IMG/VR virus record: IMGVR_UViG_3300021962_004029
Location: 1-28,649 of that record
Direction: 5' to 3' (one strand)
Source of the DNA: a virus
DNA length: 28,649 nt
Positions 1 through 6,870 of this stretch are shown in pieces (within the stretch, counting starts at the first letter, position 1; each line of letters begins with the position of its first letter). The notes under the pieces are model-generated. The model saw nothing but the letters and a program-made list of their open reading frames with translations, had not been told where the DNA came from and made no database searches. Made by a program: the position numbers and the translations under genes.

Positions 1-8
1 GGAGTAAC

Positions 9-224
9 ATGTTAGCTTATTGCGATCAAATAGCTTCTATGATTCGTAGAGACTTAGTAAATTCTAAAGACCCGAATGATATGCTACTACTAGTAGGGGG
101 TATCAATTACGATTTACATCCTACTGAACATTACTTAATGTCAACAAAGAAAACAATGAAGGTTTGGGATATGAACGAAAAACAATATCGTATAACAATT
201 GAGGAGATAAGCGATAATGGGTAA
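9..224 (+). CDS. Small protein of unknown function (71 aa)
   Basis: I do not recognise this protein. It is 71 residues, soluble-looking, with no membrane segment or clear motif. It starts at ATG 9 behind GGAG at positions 1-4, a short 4-base spacing, and the window edge hides anything further upstream. Its last codons overlap the start of the next gene by 8 bases. The end, IEEISDNG, closely resembles the end of the next protein, IEEVRDNG, because the gene junction is repeated (198-228 and 430-460). It probably shares a transcript with the next two genes. Confidence 0.6.
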   Translation: MLAYCDQIASMIRRDLVNSKDPNDMLLLVGGINYDLHPTEHYLMSTKKTMKVWDMNEKQYRITIEEISDNG

Positions 225-228
225 ACAA
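198..228 (+). repeat. Gene-junction direct repeat, copy A
   Basis: This 31-base segment matches 430-460 at 28 of 31 positions by eye. It holds the end of one gene, the GAGGAG ribosome binding site, the ATG of the next gene and its first codons. The same 8-base stop/start overlap occurs in both copies. Confidence 0.75.
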
Positions 229-456
229 GTAAGACAAAGACATAAAGAAACAGCTATGACTGTTGGTACTGGCTTACTTATCAATTACCCATTAAATCTT
301 TTAGGACTATATATACTTATGGATGGTTTGGGATGGACTGACCCATTTTATATCGGTACAACTATAACTGTCTGGATGACCGTTGTAGCTTACACCAGAG
401 TATTTCTAATAAGATCATACTATGACCATATTGAGGAGGTAAGAGATAATGGATAA
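217..456 (+). CDS. Small two-helix membrane protein (DUF7220-like)
   Basis: This 79-residue protein has two hydrophobic stretches, about residues 16-36 and 44-66, flanked by basic ends. The layout and wording (NYPLNLLG, then an ITVWMT-type second helix ending in RSYYDH) recall the small phage membrane family I know as DUF7220; that assignment is from memory. Function is unknown. It starts at ATG 217 with GAGGAG at 201-206, inside the end of the previous gene, and overlaps the next gene by 8 bases. Confidence 0.75.
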   Translation: MGKQVRQRHKETAMTVGTGLLINYPLNLLGLYILMDGLGWTDPFYIGTTITVWMTVVAYTRVFLIRSYYDHIEEVRDNG

Positions 457-460
457 ACAA
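430..460 (+). repeat. Gene-junction direct repeat, copy B
   Basis: This is the second copy of the 31-base junction seen at 198-228, with three base differences. It carries GAGGAGG and the ATG at 449. It creates the same short C-terminal tail (DNG) on the upstream protein and similar first residues (M-[GD]-K-Q) on the downstream one. Confidence 0.75.
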
Positions 461-643
461 TTAGGTGAGGATCTAGGCCGTATCCTAGAGTTTAATGCTA
501 AGGTACATAGTATCTTAGAAGGTTTAAACAAACAAACACAAAGCTTGTTTGAGTTAGTTAAGGTCCAACAAGAGACTATAGCTAAGCTCAGAGGTGAAGT
601 AGATAACATACGTATTGATGTTAAAGACCTTCACAACCGTTAA
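449..643 (+). CDS. Small coiled-coil protein (64 aa)
   Basis: I do not recognise this 64-residue protein. Hydrophobic residues recur in heptad spacing from about residue 12 to the end (ILEFNAKVHSILEGL, then LFELVKVQQETIAKL), which suggests one long coiled coil. There is no signal or membrane segment. It is the last of three overlapping small genes and is followed directly by two hairpins at 643-710, so it may end this transcription unit. Confidence 0.65.
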   Translation: MDKQLGEDLGRILEFNAKVHSILEGLNKQTQSLFELVKVQQETIAKLRGEVDNIRIDVKDLHNR

Positions 644-710
644 TTCAAGATATGCTCTTGAATCGATACCTACGAACATCTTGCTCTCCAAACTCTAGTT
701 CGTAGGTATC
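643..710 (+). other. Two adjacent perfect hairpins (possible structured RNA or terminator)
   Basis: Two inverted repeats stand one base apart just after the stop codon. The first is ATTCAAGA at 643-650 and TCTTGAAT at 656-663, an 8-bp stem with loop TATGC. The second is GATACCTACGAAC at 665-677 and its exact complement at 698-710, a 13-bp stem with a 20-base loop. No T-run follows, so this is not a classic intrinsic terminator. It could be an RNA processing site, mRNA-stabilising structure, factor-assisted terminator or small RNA. Apart from the 35-codon frame at 750, I see nothing else between 711 and 840. Confidence 0.6.
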
Positions 711-749
711 ACCTTGTTTATTATAGAGTACACCGAAATAAGAGTATGT

Positions 750-857
750 ATGAGAGCAAAGACACTCGCAGAAGCTAGAAATAAAGCAACTTTGTTTGAT
801 AGTCCAGCGATTATCTATAGAACGGAGTCCGGGCCCATTAGAAAAATATATAAATAA
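750..857 (+). CDS. Possible 35-aa peptide
   Basis: An open frame of 35 codons runs from ATG 750 to TAA 855-857. It begins MRAKTLAEARNKATL and looks like an amphipathic basic helix followed by a short tail. A weak AAGAG lies about 4 bases before the ATG. Its last codons are the late promoter motif itself (849-856), so late transcription of the next gene would not include it. It may be a real small gene read from upstream or a chance frame; I have no family match. Confidence 0.3.
   Translation: MRAKTLAEARNKATLFDSPAIIYRTESGPIRKIYK
849..856 (+). promoter_or_regulatory. T4-type late promoter (TATAAATA)
   Basis: The sequence TATAAATA is the T4 late promoter consensus, recognised in T4 by the phage late sigma factor gp55 with gp33 and the sliding clamp. 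Marine relatives use NATAAATA. It sits 34 bases before the start codon of the virion protein at 891, with no conserved -35 element, as expected for a late promoter. The octamer is likely to occur a few times by chance in this AT-rich window, so its position between genes is the main support. Confidence 0.65.
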
Positions 858-890
858 AAGGAGAACATTTTTTATAAAGGCACTCCACTA

Positions 891-1613
891 ATGGCAATTT
901 CGAAATACTTAGATAACAATTCAATCGATATCGCTAAAGGTATTGTAACTGGTGTATCTCATATTCATGTTTTAGGCGCTGTTCCAGTCATGTCTCAATC
1001 ACAGACTGGTACCATATGGGATGTAAACGATGTGAAATATCCATGGCATGTATTTGATTCAGACATAACAAAGATTTCTTATGTTGCAGCAGATGCAGCT
1101 GATAGTGGAGATAGTCTTACTATTATTGGACTAGATACAAACTATGATCCTTTACAAGAAACAGTAACAGTTACAACAACTCCACAATTGACAACCAATA
1201 CATTTAAACGAGTATTCAGAGCATTCTCAAGTGCAGATAATGCTGGAACTTTAACAATGTCAAAAAACGGTATTGTGGTTGCACGAATAAATGCTGGTAA
1301 CGCACAAACTCTTATGTCAGTGTATACTATTCCTAGAGGCAAAACTGGATTCTTAACAAAAGTTATATGTACAACACAAACAGGCGCTGACGGTATTGGA
1401 AACATGCATGAAAGAATTAGCGCTACTGGCGCTTTTAGAGTAGGTCATACTTTTGAAGTTACTGGTGCCGGTGGATTTTATGAATACACATTTACTATTC
1501 CAGAGAGGATGCCAGAAAAGACTGATATAGACGTAAGAGTTACAGCAAGAACAAATAATGGAAGATATACTTCTGTTTTTGATATGATACTATTAGATAA
1601 TGGCATTGCGTAA
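891..1613 (+). CDS. Putative virion structural protein (240 aa)
   Basis: This 240-residue protein is rich in Thr, Gly and Val and looks all-beta, without signal or membrane segments. The middle (GNAQTLMSVYTIPRGKTGFL) and the end (FTIPERMPEKTDIDVRVTAR) resemble structural proteins I know from marine T4-like phages, which share an IP-x-GKTG turn and a PEKxDIDxR segment. The role in the particle (head decoration, neck or tail) is not clear. AAAGG at about 876-880 is the likely binding site for ATG 891, and the late promoter at 849 fits late expression. The next gene starts on the last base of its stop codon. Confidence 0.7.
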   Translation: MAISKYLDNNSIDIAKGIVTGVSHIHVLGAVPVMSQSQTGTIWDVNDVKYPWHVFDSDITKISYVAADAADSGDSLTIIGLDTNYDPLQETVTVTTTPQLTTNTFKRVFRAFSSADNAGTLTMSKNGIVVARINAGNAQTLMSVYTIPRGKTGFLTKVICTTQTGADGIGNMHERISATGAFRVGHTFEVTGAGGFYEYTFTIPERMPEKTDIDVRVTARTNNGRYTSVFDMILLDNGIA

Positions 1614-2842
1614 TGGAATCCTTTTTAAATTATATTACTGAACAAAAGAACACTCATATGACACACATTGAGGATAAACTTCTCTATGGTGGCGTCAATG
1701 GTACACGACAAGCTATCAATGCATTAAGATCTTTACGAGACATGTTAAGAGGTTCTCACGAAGGTAAAGTATCTGTAAAGTGGGATGGTGCACCTGCTAT
1801 CTTCTGTGGTACCGATCCAAGAGACGGACAATTCTTTGTAGCCAAGAAAGGTATCTTTAATAAAAATCCTAAAGTTTATAAAACCAATTCGGAAATTGAT
1901 GCTGACACTTCAGGTGATTTAGCATCAAAACTGAAACTCGCTTTAGCACATCTACCTGAATTAGGTATTAAAGGTGTGATACAGGGAGACTTCTTATTTT
2001 CAAAAAGTGATTTGAAAATGGAAACGTATGACGGTGAAAAGTATTTAACCTTTCATCCTAATACAATAGTATATGCAGTACCAGCTAATTCTGATATAGC
2101 TACAACTATTAAAAGAGCTAAGATAGGAATTGTATGGCATACTTCATATAGTGGTAGAAGCTTTGAGTCTATGACAGCTTCTTATGGAGTAAATGTTAGT
2201 AACTTTAAATCTAGTGCTAACGTTTGGTCACAAGATGCAATGCTTCGGGATTTAACTAATGCAACATTATCTAAAGAAGATACGGAGACTATAAATGAAT
2301 ATCTTTCACAAATTGGGAAACTTTTTAACAAAGTTGCTGGGTCAACCCTCAGAGAACTCGAAAGTAACCAAGAACTCGCACAACACATCGAACAGTTCAA
2401 CAACACTTATGTCCGCGCTGGAACCGTTATCATCAACACCAGAGCTCACACCAAAAAAGTTCAAAACTGGATCGCCAAAAAGTACCGCGCAGAAGCCCAA
2501 AAACGCAAGACTAGCGCAGGCAAAGAGGCGCAGTACAAAAAAGCCGAACAACTCTTAAGCTTTTTCTCACCAGCTAACACTATGAGTCTAATTAATTTGT
2601 TTGAATTACAAAAACTCATAGTGTTAGTGAAACTAAAACTTATAAATAAATTGAATCAATTAGCGAAACTTAAAACCTTTGTAAAAACCAAGCAAGGTTT
2701 TAAAGTAACAGGGCAAGAAGGTTTTGTCGCTATTGATACACTTGGTGGTGATGCGGTAAAGATTGTTGATAGAATGGAATTTTCATACAACAACTTTTCG
2801 CCAGATATATTAAAAGGATGGGATAAACCAACTAGGAAGTAA
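1613..2842 (+). CDS. Ligase-fold nucleotidyltransferase-like protein (DUF6267-like)
   Basis: This 409-residue protein resembles a conserved T4-like phage family that I recall as DUF6267. It carries what look like the motifs of covalent nucleotidyltransferases (DNA/RNA ligases, capping enzymes): motif I KWDG at residues 56-59 with Lys56 as candidate nucleotide-binding lysine, a motif III-like GVIQGDF at 121-127, motif IV EGFVAI at 369-374, and motif V AVKIVDR at 381-387. A Lys/Arg-rich helical insert at about 243-350 separates the two halves. The first residues, ESFLNYITE, resemble a capsid-targeting sequence with an ITE cleavage site. Codon use changes sharply at about 2338-2565. Substrate and activity are unknown; a structural, inactive relative is possible. 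Confidence 0.65.
   Translation: MESFLNYITEQKNTHMTHIEDKLLYGGVNGTRQAINALRSLRDMLRGSHEGKVSVKWDGAPAIFCGTDPRDGQFFVAKKGIFNKNPKVYKTNSEIDADTSGDLASKLKLALAHLPELGIKGVIQGDFLFSKSDLKMETYDGEKYLTFHPNTIVYAVPANSDIATTIKRAKIGIVWHTSYSGRSFESMTASYGVNVSNFKSSANVWSQDAMLRDLTNATLSKEDTETINEYLSQIGKLFNKVAGSTLRELESNQELAQHIEQFNNTYVRAGTVIINTRAHTKKVQNWIAKKYRAEAQKRKTSAGKEAQYKKAEQLLSFFSPANTMSLINLFELQKLIVLVKLKLINKLNQLAKLKTFVKTKQGFKVTGQEGFVAIDTLGGDAVKIVDRMEFSYNNFSPDILKGWDKPTRK
2574..2627 (+). repeat. Perfect 14-bp inverted repeat inside a coding region
   Basis: CTAACACTATGAGT at 2574-2587 is the exact reverse complement of 2614-2627, with a 26-base AT-rich spacer. It lies within the nucleotidyltransferase-like gene, just after the stretch with aberrant codon use. 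In RNA it would form a stable hairpin inside the message. It may be an insertion scar, an mRNA structure or a protein binding site. Confidence 0.7.
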
Positions 2843-2843
2843 T

Positions 2844-3335
2844 ATGGCAACAGTAAGCTTTAAAGACTTTAATCCGGTAAACTATAAGCCCGGTGAAGAC
2901 GAAATAATACAACGACAAGCTAAGAAAAGAAAATTGGATATACCTACTGGTAATACCGGTGAAGGTTTAGAAAACGAAGCACTTTCATTAGCACAAAGAC
3001 GTAAAAGATCTATTCTTATTAAACGTATGAAAGCCAGAATAGCTATCGGTCGTAAAAAAGCAGCCAGAAGGATGGCATCTGTTGATGTCCTTAAAAGAAG
3101 AGCACAAAAACAAGCTCGTAACCTTATATTCAAAAAGTTAACTAAAGGCAAACCCAGAGCTGAAGTATCACCACAAAGACGCGCAGAGATTGAAAAACGT
3201 TTAGACAAAATGAAAGGACGTATTTCTAAAATTGCTCAGCGTATCTTACCTAAAGTAAGAAAAATGGAAATAGCTAGAAAGCGAGGAGAAAAACCCTCAG
3301 CACCTAGCGGTACTCAATCTGGAGTAAGCGTCTAG
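2844..3335 (+). CDS. Highly basic conserved phage protein (163 aa)
   Basis: This 163-residue protein is very rich in Lys and Arg (for example RKKAARRMASVDVLKRRAQK, then repeated KR-type helices to about residue 150) and ends in a flexible Ser/Gly/Pro tail. It has no signal, membrane segment or known catalytic motif. The charge suggests nucleic acid binding or a role inside the DNA-filled head. Similar basic proteins stand between the two nucleotidyltransferases in other marine T4-like phages, as I recall. The start ATG 2844 follows the upstream stop by one base, so translation is probably coupled; GGAAG lies at 2835-2839. Confidence 0.6.
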   Translation: MATVSFKDFNPVNYKPGEDEIIQRQAKKRKLDIPTGNTGEGLENEALSLAQRRKRSILIKRMKARIAIGRKKAARRMASVDVLKRRAQKQARNLIFKKLTKGKPRAEVSPQRRAEIEKRLDKMKGRISKIAQRILPKVRKMEIARKRGEKPSAPSGTQSGVSV

Positions 3336-4303
3336 TGGTTTCATCATTTAAACAATACCTCGTAGAGGCTGAGAAAGAGATCTATTTTACTTTTGGTAGA
3401 ATGAATCCTCCTACTATCGGTCATGGTAAAGTATTTGATAAGTTAGCTCAGGTAGCTAATCGTAATCCATATAAAGTATTTTTATCGCAAGTACAAGATA
3501 GTAAAAAGAATCCTTTAAACTATTCTCAGAAAGTTAAGTTTGCAAGAAAAATGTTTCCTAAACATGCAAGAAACATTTTAATTAATAAAAAAGTAAAAAC
3601 AGTATTTGACGCTGTACAAACTTTATTTGATCAAGGCTATAATAAAATTAATATGGTAGTAGGATCAGATAGAATTAATGAGTTTACTATATTGTTAAAC
3701 AAATACAATGGAGTGAAAGGTAAACACGGTTTTTATAAATTTGAAAAGATTAATGTTATATCTGCAGGAGAAAGAGATCCAGATCAAGATGACGCAACTG
3801 GAATGTCAGCTACTAAATTAAGAACAGCTGCAGCAGATAACGACTTTGTAACTTTTACACAAGGACTTCCTAAAGGAGTAACTAATCCAGAAGCTAAGAA
3901 AGTATTTGCTGCTGTGCGTGCTGGATTAGGTTTAAAAGAAACTAAAGACTTTAGGAATCATGTGTCGTTGGAAAAAGTCTCTGAGACACGAGAACAATAT
4001 GTTAAAGGACAATTGTTTGAGTTAGGAGATTCAGTTATTATAAAGAAAACACAACAACAAGGTAAGGTTACTTGGTTGGGTTCTAATTATGTAGTCGTAG
4101 AAGCTGATGACAAATCATATAGATGTTGGTTAGAGGCTGTAAAGAAAGTAACACCTGTGACTGTAGCTAAAGATAAAATAGCTAAAGAAAAAGAAGCAGA
4201 TAAAAAGAAACACGATCGTATGATGGATAGAGCTAGAACACAACATACTACCAATCTTAACAAACGAGTAGAATTTAAAGAATTTTTAAGGAAAGCAAAA
4301 TGA
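3335..4303 (+). CDS. HxGH-type nucleotidyltransferase with C-terminal basic tail
   Basis: This 322-residue protein has the nucleotidyltransferase alpha/beta-phosphodiesterase fold (cytidylyltransferases, NMN adenylyltransferases). The nucleotide-binding motif GRMNPPTIGH is at residues 21-30, VVGSDRINEF at 107-116 and the second signature MSATKLR at 157-163. The C-terminal third has a small beta-rich part (about 225-270) and a charged helix. It transfers a nucleotide from an NTP to a phosphate-bearing acceptor, but which one is not clear. The start is GTG 3335, sharing the G of the upstream TAG, with GGAG at 3321-3324. The N-terminus SSFKQYLVEA resembles a capsid-targeting sequence with an LVE|A site. 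It overlaps the next gene as ATGA. Confidence 0.8.
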   Translation: MVSSFKQYLVEAEKEIYFTFGRMNPPTIGHGKVFDKLAQVANRNPYKVFLSQVQDSKKNPLNYSQKVKFARKMFPKHARNILINKKVKTVFDAVQTLFDQGYNKINMVVGSDRINEFTILLNKYNGVKGKHGFYKFEKINVISAGERDPDQDDATGMSATKLRTAAADNDFVTFTQGLPKGVTNPEAKKVFAAVRAGLGLKETKDFRNHVSLEKVSETREQYVKGQLFELGDSVIIKKTQQQGKVTWLGSNYVVVEADDKSYRCWLEAVKKVTPVTVAKDKIAKEKEADKKKHDRMMDRARTQHTTNLNKRVEFKEFLRKAK

Positions 4304-5571
4304 AGTACGACTACGGAACACCGGAATCAGTTAAACTAATGAAACAACAAACACCAGGGCAACAAGAGGGCACTATGAAACCACATAACATGAAAGATCC
4401 ATCTACGGGTAAGATGGTTAAGATAACTTCTACTGATAAGCATGATAAGATTCTTGCTAAGAGAAAAGGTTTTAAAGAGTTTGCACAGGGTTTGTCTGAT
4501 CGTGAACTAACTAAACAAGAATTAAAGAGAAGAGAAGAAATTGCTAAGTCTCTTCCAGACGCTGATTTCAAAAAGAAATATGGCTCTCAATGGATGGCTA
4601 TTAAGATGGCCACGGCAACTAAAATGGCTAAGAATGAAGGATTAAAAGATCCTAAAGACAATCCATGTTGGCCAGGACATGAGCCAGTAGGTACTAAGAT
4701 AAAGAATGGTAAGACTGTACCTAATTGTGTTCCTAAAGAAAGCATTGATGAAGCAGTTAGATTCAATCATGGTGAAAAGGTTATTGCGGTAGCAAGGAGA
4801 GGAAAGAACGAATTTGAAATTACCCATAAGGGTCGAGAGTTCAAATTGTATCAAAATAATAAATTCCATGGTACATACAAATCAATGGACTTAGCCAAAA
4901 AGGCAATGAATGAAGTAAAATTAGTGCCAGGTTTTGTAGGAGCAGATGGTAAACTTACTGCTAAGCCTACAGCTAAAGACTATGCAGCCAATAAAGAATA
5001 TCAAGGTATGAAGAAGAAAGGTATTAAACTTCCTGGTCCTAAGAGTCCTATCACTTCAGCCGACGTACAAAAAGCTTTAGCTATTGTAAGATCACCTAAG
5101 TATAGAGATTATTACACAGGTGCTTACAATGCTATTAATAGAATTAAATCAGGTTTAGCAAAACATCCTGTAGTTGCAAAAGCTCTTCGATTAGCTAATG
5201 AAAATAAAAAGCAACCACAGACAGAAGCTAAAATAAGTTTTGCTAAAATGGCAAGACGCGATGCTATGAGAGGTATGGGTAAACAAAGTAAAGTAGATCC
5301 AGCAGACGTAGACGAACCATCCGATGATGGTTCTAGAGCAGGTTTGAATCCTATCATGCAATTAAGAAAAGCCAAAGATGTAAAAGGTAACTATATGATT
5401 ACCTTTGCAGATGGCAAAAAGAAGAAATTAAATCCTGCAACTATTGATAAATTATTAAGAATGCACGATTCATTACCAAAACCCGATGCTAAATTAAAGT
5501 TTGCAAACTTCGTAGGTAAGTCTTATGCAAATGCAGTAAAAGCATCAACTATGCTTAGACAGGAGTATTAA
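4300..5571 (+). CDS. Mosaic prohead-type structural protein (423 aa)
   Basis: This 423-residue protein joins several short modules that recur in marine T4-like phage proteins. Residues about 70-113 (LTKQELKRREEIAKSLP, then ATATKMAK) form a helical module. Residues about 121-146 carry a CW...VGTKIKNGKTVPNCVP motif with Cys123 and Cys143. A small beta-rich part follows at about 153-207, then basic linkers, and finally a C-terminal domain from about 315. I know these modules from capsid-associated or core proteins, but the exact role is unproven. The family is not enzymatic by any motif I can see. It overlaps the upstream gene by 4 bases, and the next gene starts on its last base. Confidence 0.6.
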   Translation: MKYDYGTPESVKLMKQQTPGQQEGTMKPHNMKDPSTGKMVKITSTDKHDKILAKRKGFKEFAQGLSDRELTKQELKRREEIAKSLPDADFKKKYGSQWMAIKMATATKMAKNEGLKDPKDNPCWPGHEPVGTKIKNGKTVPNCVPKESIDEAVRFNHGEKVIAVARRGKNEFEITHKGREFKLYQNNKFHGTYKSMDLAKKAMNEVKLVPGFVGADGKLTAKPTAKDYAANKEYQGMKKKGIKLPGPKSPITSADVQKALAIVRSPKYRDYYTGAYNAINRIKSGLAKHPVVAKALRLANENKKQPQTEAKISFAKMARRDAMRGMGKQSKVDPADVDEPSDDGSRAGLNPIMQLRKAKDVKGNYMITFADGKKKKLNPATIDKLLRMHDSLPKPDAKLKFANFVGKSYANAVKASTMLRQEY

Positions 5572-6368
5572 TGGCTGACTCAGACGTAGCACCAGACTTA
5601 GTAGGCGTAAACGTCAACATGGACGCTTATAATAGCCGCTGGGATTATATGGCTGCTCGTGCGGGTGGAGGTAATAGACCTTGCTTAGATATTAACAATG
5701 TAGATCCTGATTGTTTGGATCATAATATTGTTTGTACTTTTAGTAATATGCATCTAGTGCAAGCTGAAGTAGAGGGTTTAATGACAGCCTTTGATTACGG
5801 TTATGGCTTTAACTTTTTAAGTAAATTTAAAAGTGGAGCACAGCCTTATACTTACGACTTAGATAAGTACGATATGGACCAAATGGGACTATCTACTAAT
5901 GATATCTTTGTACAAAAAATAACAGGTAATCAATTAAAGGGAGTTCAAAATGATATTCCCAATATATGGAAAATAATTAATTGGTTTGGGTTTGTAGATC
6001 ATATTACTTGCAAACTTCATTTTCAATTCCCAGGACAAGTGTTTCCGTTCCACTTTGATGATTTAACTAAACAAAGAGGAACAGATGCAGTAGATGATTC
6101 TTTAGATGCTGATCCAGATACTTGGGCTAGAGTAGAAGTACAAATCTATGATTGGGATTGGGGTCATGTATGGGCTTTAGCTCATACTTATTGGACTCAT
6201 TGGAAAGCAGGTGAAGTAGTATGGCATGATTGGAATACAGTACCTCATGGTACTGCCAATTGTGGTATGTCCAAACGAGTAACTTTACAAATAAGTGGTC
6301 AAACAGATGCTGCATTGCAAGCTAAGTTAAGAGCTAACAATGGCACTATTGACCTAACAACATTATAG
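5571..6368 (+). CDS. Probable 2-oxoglutarate/Fe(II) oxygenase
   Basis: This 265-residue protein looks like a double-stranded beta-helix oxygenase. A metal-binding HxD is at His161-Phe-Asp163 in a VFPFHFDD context. The distal His226 lies in VPHGTANCG, and Arg236 (SKRVTLQISG), ten residues later, fits the 2-oxoglutarate carboxylate contact. The tryptophan-rich strand before His226 is typical of phage members. Known relatives hydroxylate protein side chains, nucleobases or small molecules; the substrate here is unknown. It sits among virion genes, so a capsid or core protein is a possible target. The start ATG 5571 overlaps the upstream TAA by one base. A cupin-like structural protein is the main alternative. 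Confidence 0.7.
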   Translation: MADSDVAPDLVGVNVNMDAYNSRWDYMAARAGGGNRPCLDINNVDPDCLDHNIVCTFSNMHLVQAEVEGLMTAFDYGYGFNFLSKFKSGAQPYTYDLDKYDMDQMGLSTNDIFVQKITGNQLKGVQNDIPNIWKIINWFGFVDHITCKLHFQFPGQVFPFHFDDLTKQRGTDAVDDSLDADPDTWARVEVQIYDWDWGHVWALAHTYWTHWKAGEVVWHDWNTVPHGTANCGMSKRVTLQISGQTDAALQAKLRANNGTIDLTTL

Positions 6369-6370
6369 AG

Positions 6371-6646
6371 ATGAGTATGAATTTTAAAACATTAAGAAAA
6401 GTTATTAAAGCAGCTGGACTCATCGAAAAGAAAATTAAAGAAGATGACGATGAGAGAGAATACGATTATGAAGGCGAAATGGCTAAAAATGATCTAAAGA
6501 CTGTTATCGATGCAGCTGAAGAAATAAAAGATATGCTGGAAGATGATAGCAACCTACCTGAATGGGTACAAGCTAAAATTACTAAAGCAACGGACTATTT
6601 GGATTCAGTCCGAGACTATTTAAAGTCTGAAAATAAAGAATCTTAA
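6371..6646 (+). CDS. Conserved acidic helical phage protein (91 aa)
   Basis: This 91-residue acidic protein contains DYEGEMAKNDLKTVIDAA and LPEWVQAKITKATDYLDSVR, a combination I know from small conserved proteins of marine T4-like phages, usually near virion genes. It looks all-helical. Function is unknown. Two starts are possible, ATG 6371 and ATG 6377 (MNFKTLRKV). Neither has a strong binding site, and coupling to the upstream stop 2 bases away is likely. Confidence 0.7.
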   Translation: MSMNFKTLRKVIKAAGLIEKKIKEDDDEREYDYEGEMAKNDLKTVIDAAEEIKDMLEDDSNLPEWVQAKITKATDYLDSVRDYLKSENKES

Positions 6647-6662
6647 CACATAGGAGAAAAGT

Positions 6663-6869
6663 ATGTTAAATTACTTCAATATAGCAATGTTATGGATCAA
6701 AGCGAGACTAGGAGAAAGAACCTCTTGGGATGGCGGTGTGCTCATAGCTGTTTGTTTATTAGTGCTAGTAGCTAATCCAATAGTTAAATTAGTCGCATGG
6801 GGCGGTTTAGCTTGGGGTATCTACACCTTAGTAAAAGCAGAATACGTTGCGGTGAAAGGAAAGAAATAA
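6663..6869 (+). CDS. Small membrane protein (68 aa)
   Basis: This 68-residue protein has a hydrophobic stretch from about residue 25 to 58, long enough for two closely spaced helices with a turn at ANPIVK. The tail is basic (KGKK). A good site, TAGGAGAAAAGT, precedes ATG 6663. It could be a head-associated or host inner membrane protein; nothing marks it as a holin beyond size and hydrophobicity. The next gene follows one base after its stop. Confidence 0.65.
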   Translation: MLNYFNIAMLWIKARLGERTSWDGGVLIAVCLLVLVANPIVKLVAWGGLAWGIYTLVKAEYVAVKGKK

Positions 6870-6870
6870 G

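Noticed and set aside
665-710. tRNA or tRNA-like gene at the 13-bp stem
   Set aside because: No cloverleaf, anticodon arm or T-arm consensus could be placed on either strand.
2641-2648. TATAAATA late-promoter motif inside the ligase-like gene
   Set aside because: The octamer is expected a few times by chance at this base composition, and the next start is about 200 bases away; not listed as a promoter.
2882-3208. Antisense open frame of 108 codons opposite the basic protein gene
   Set aside because: It mirrors the Lys/Arg-rich codons of the sense gene, has no binding site, and every supported gene is on the + strand.
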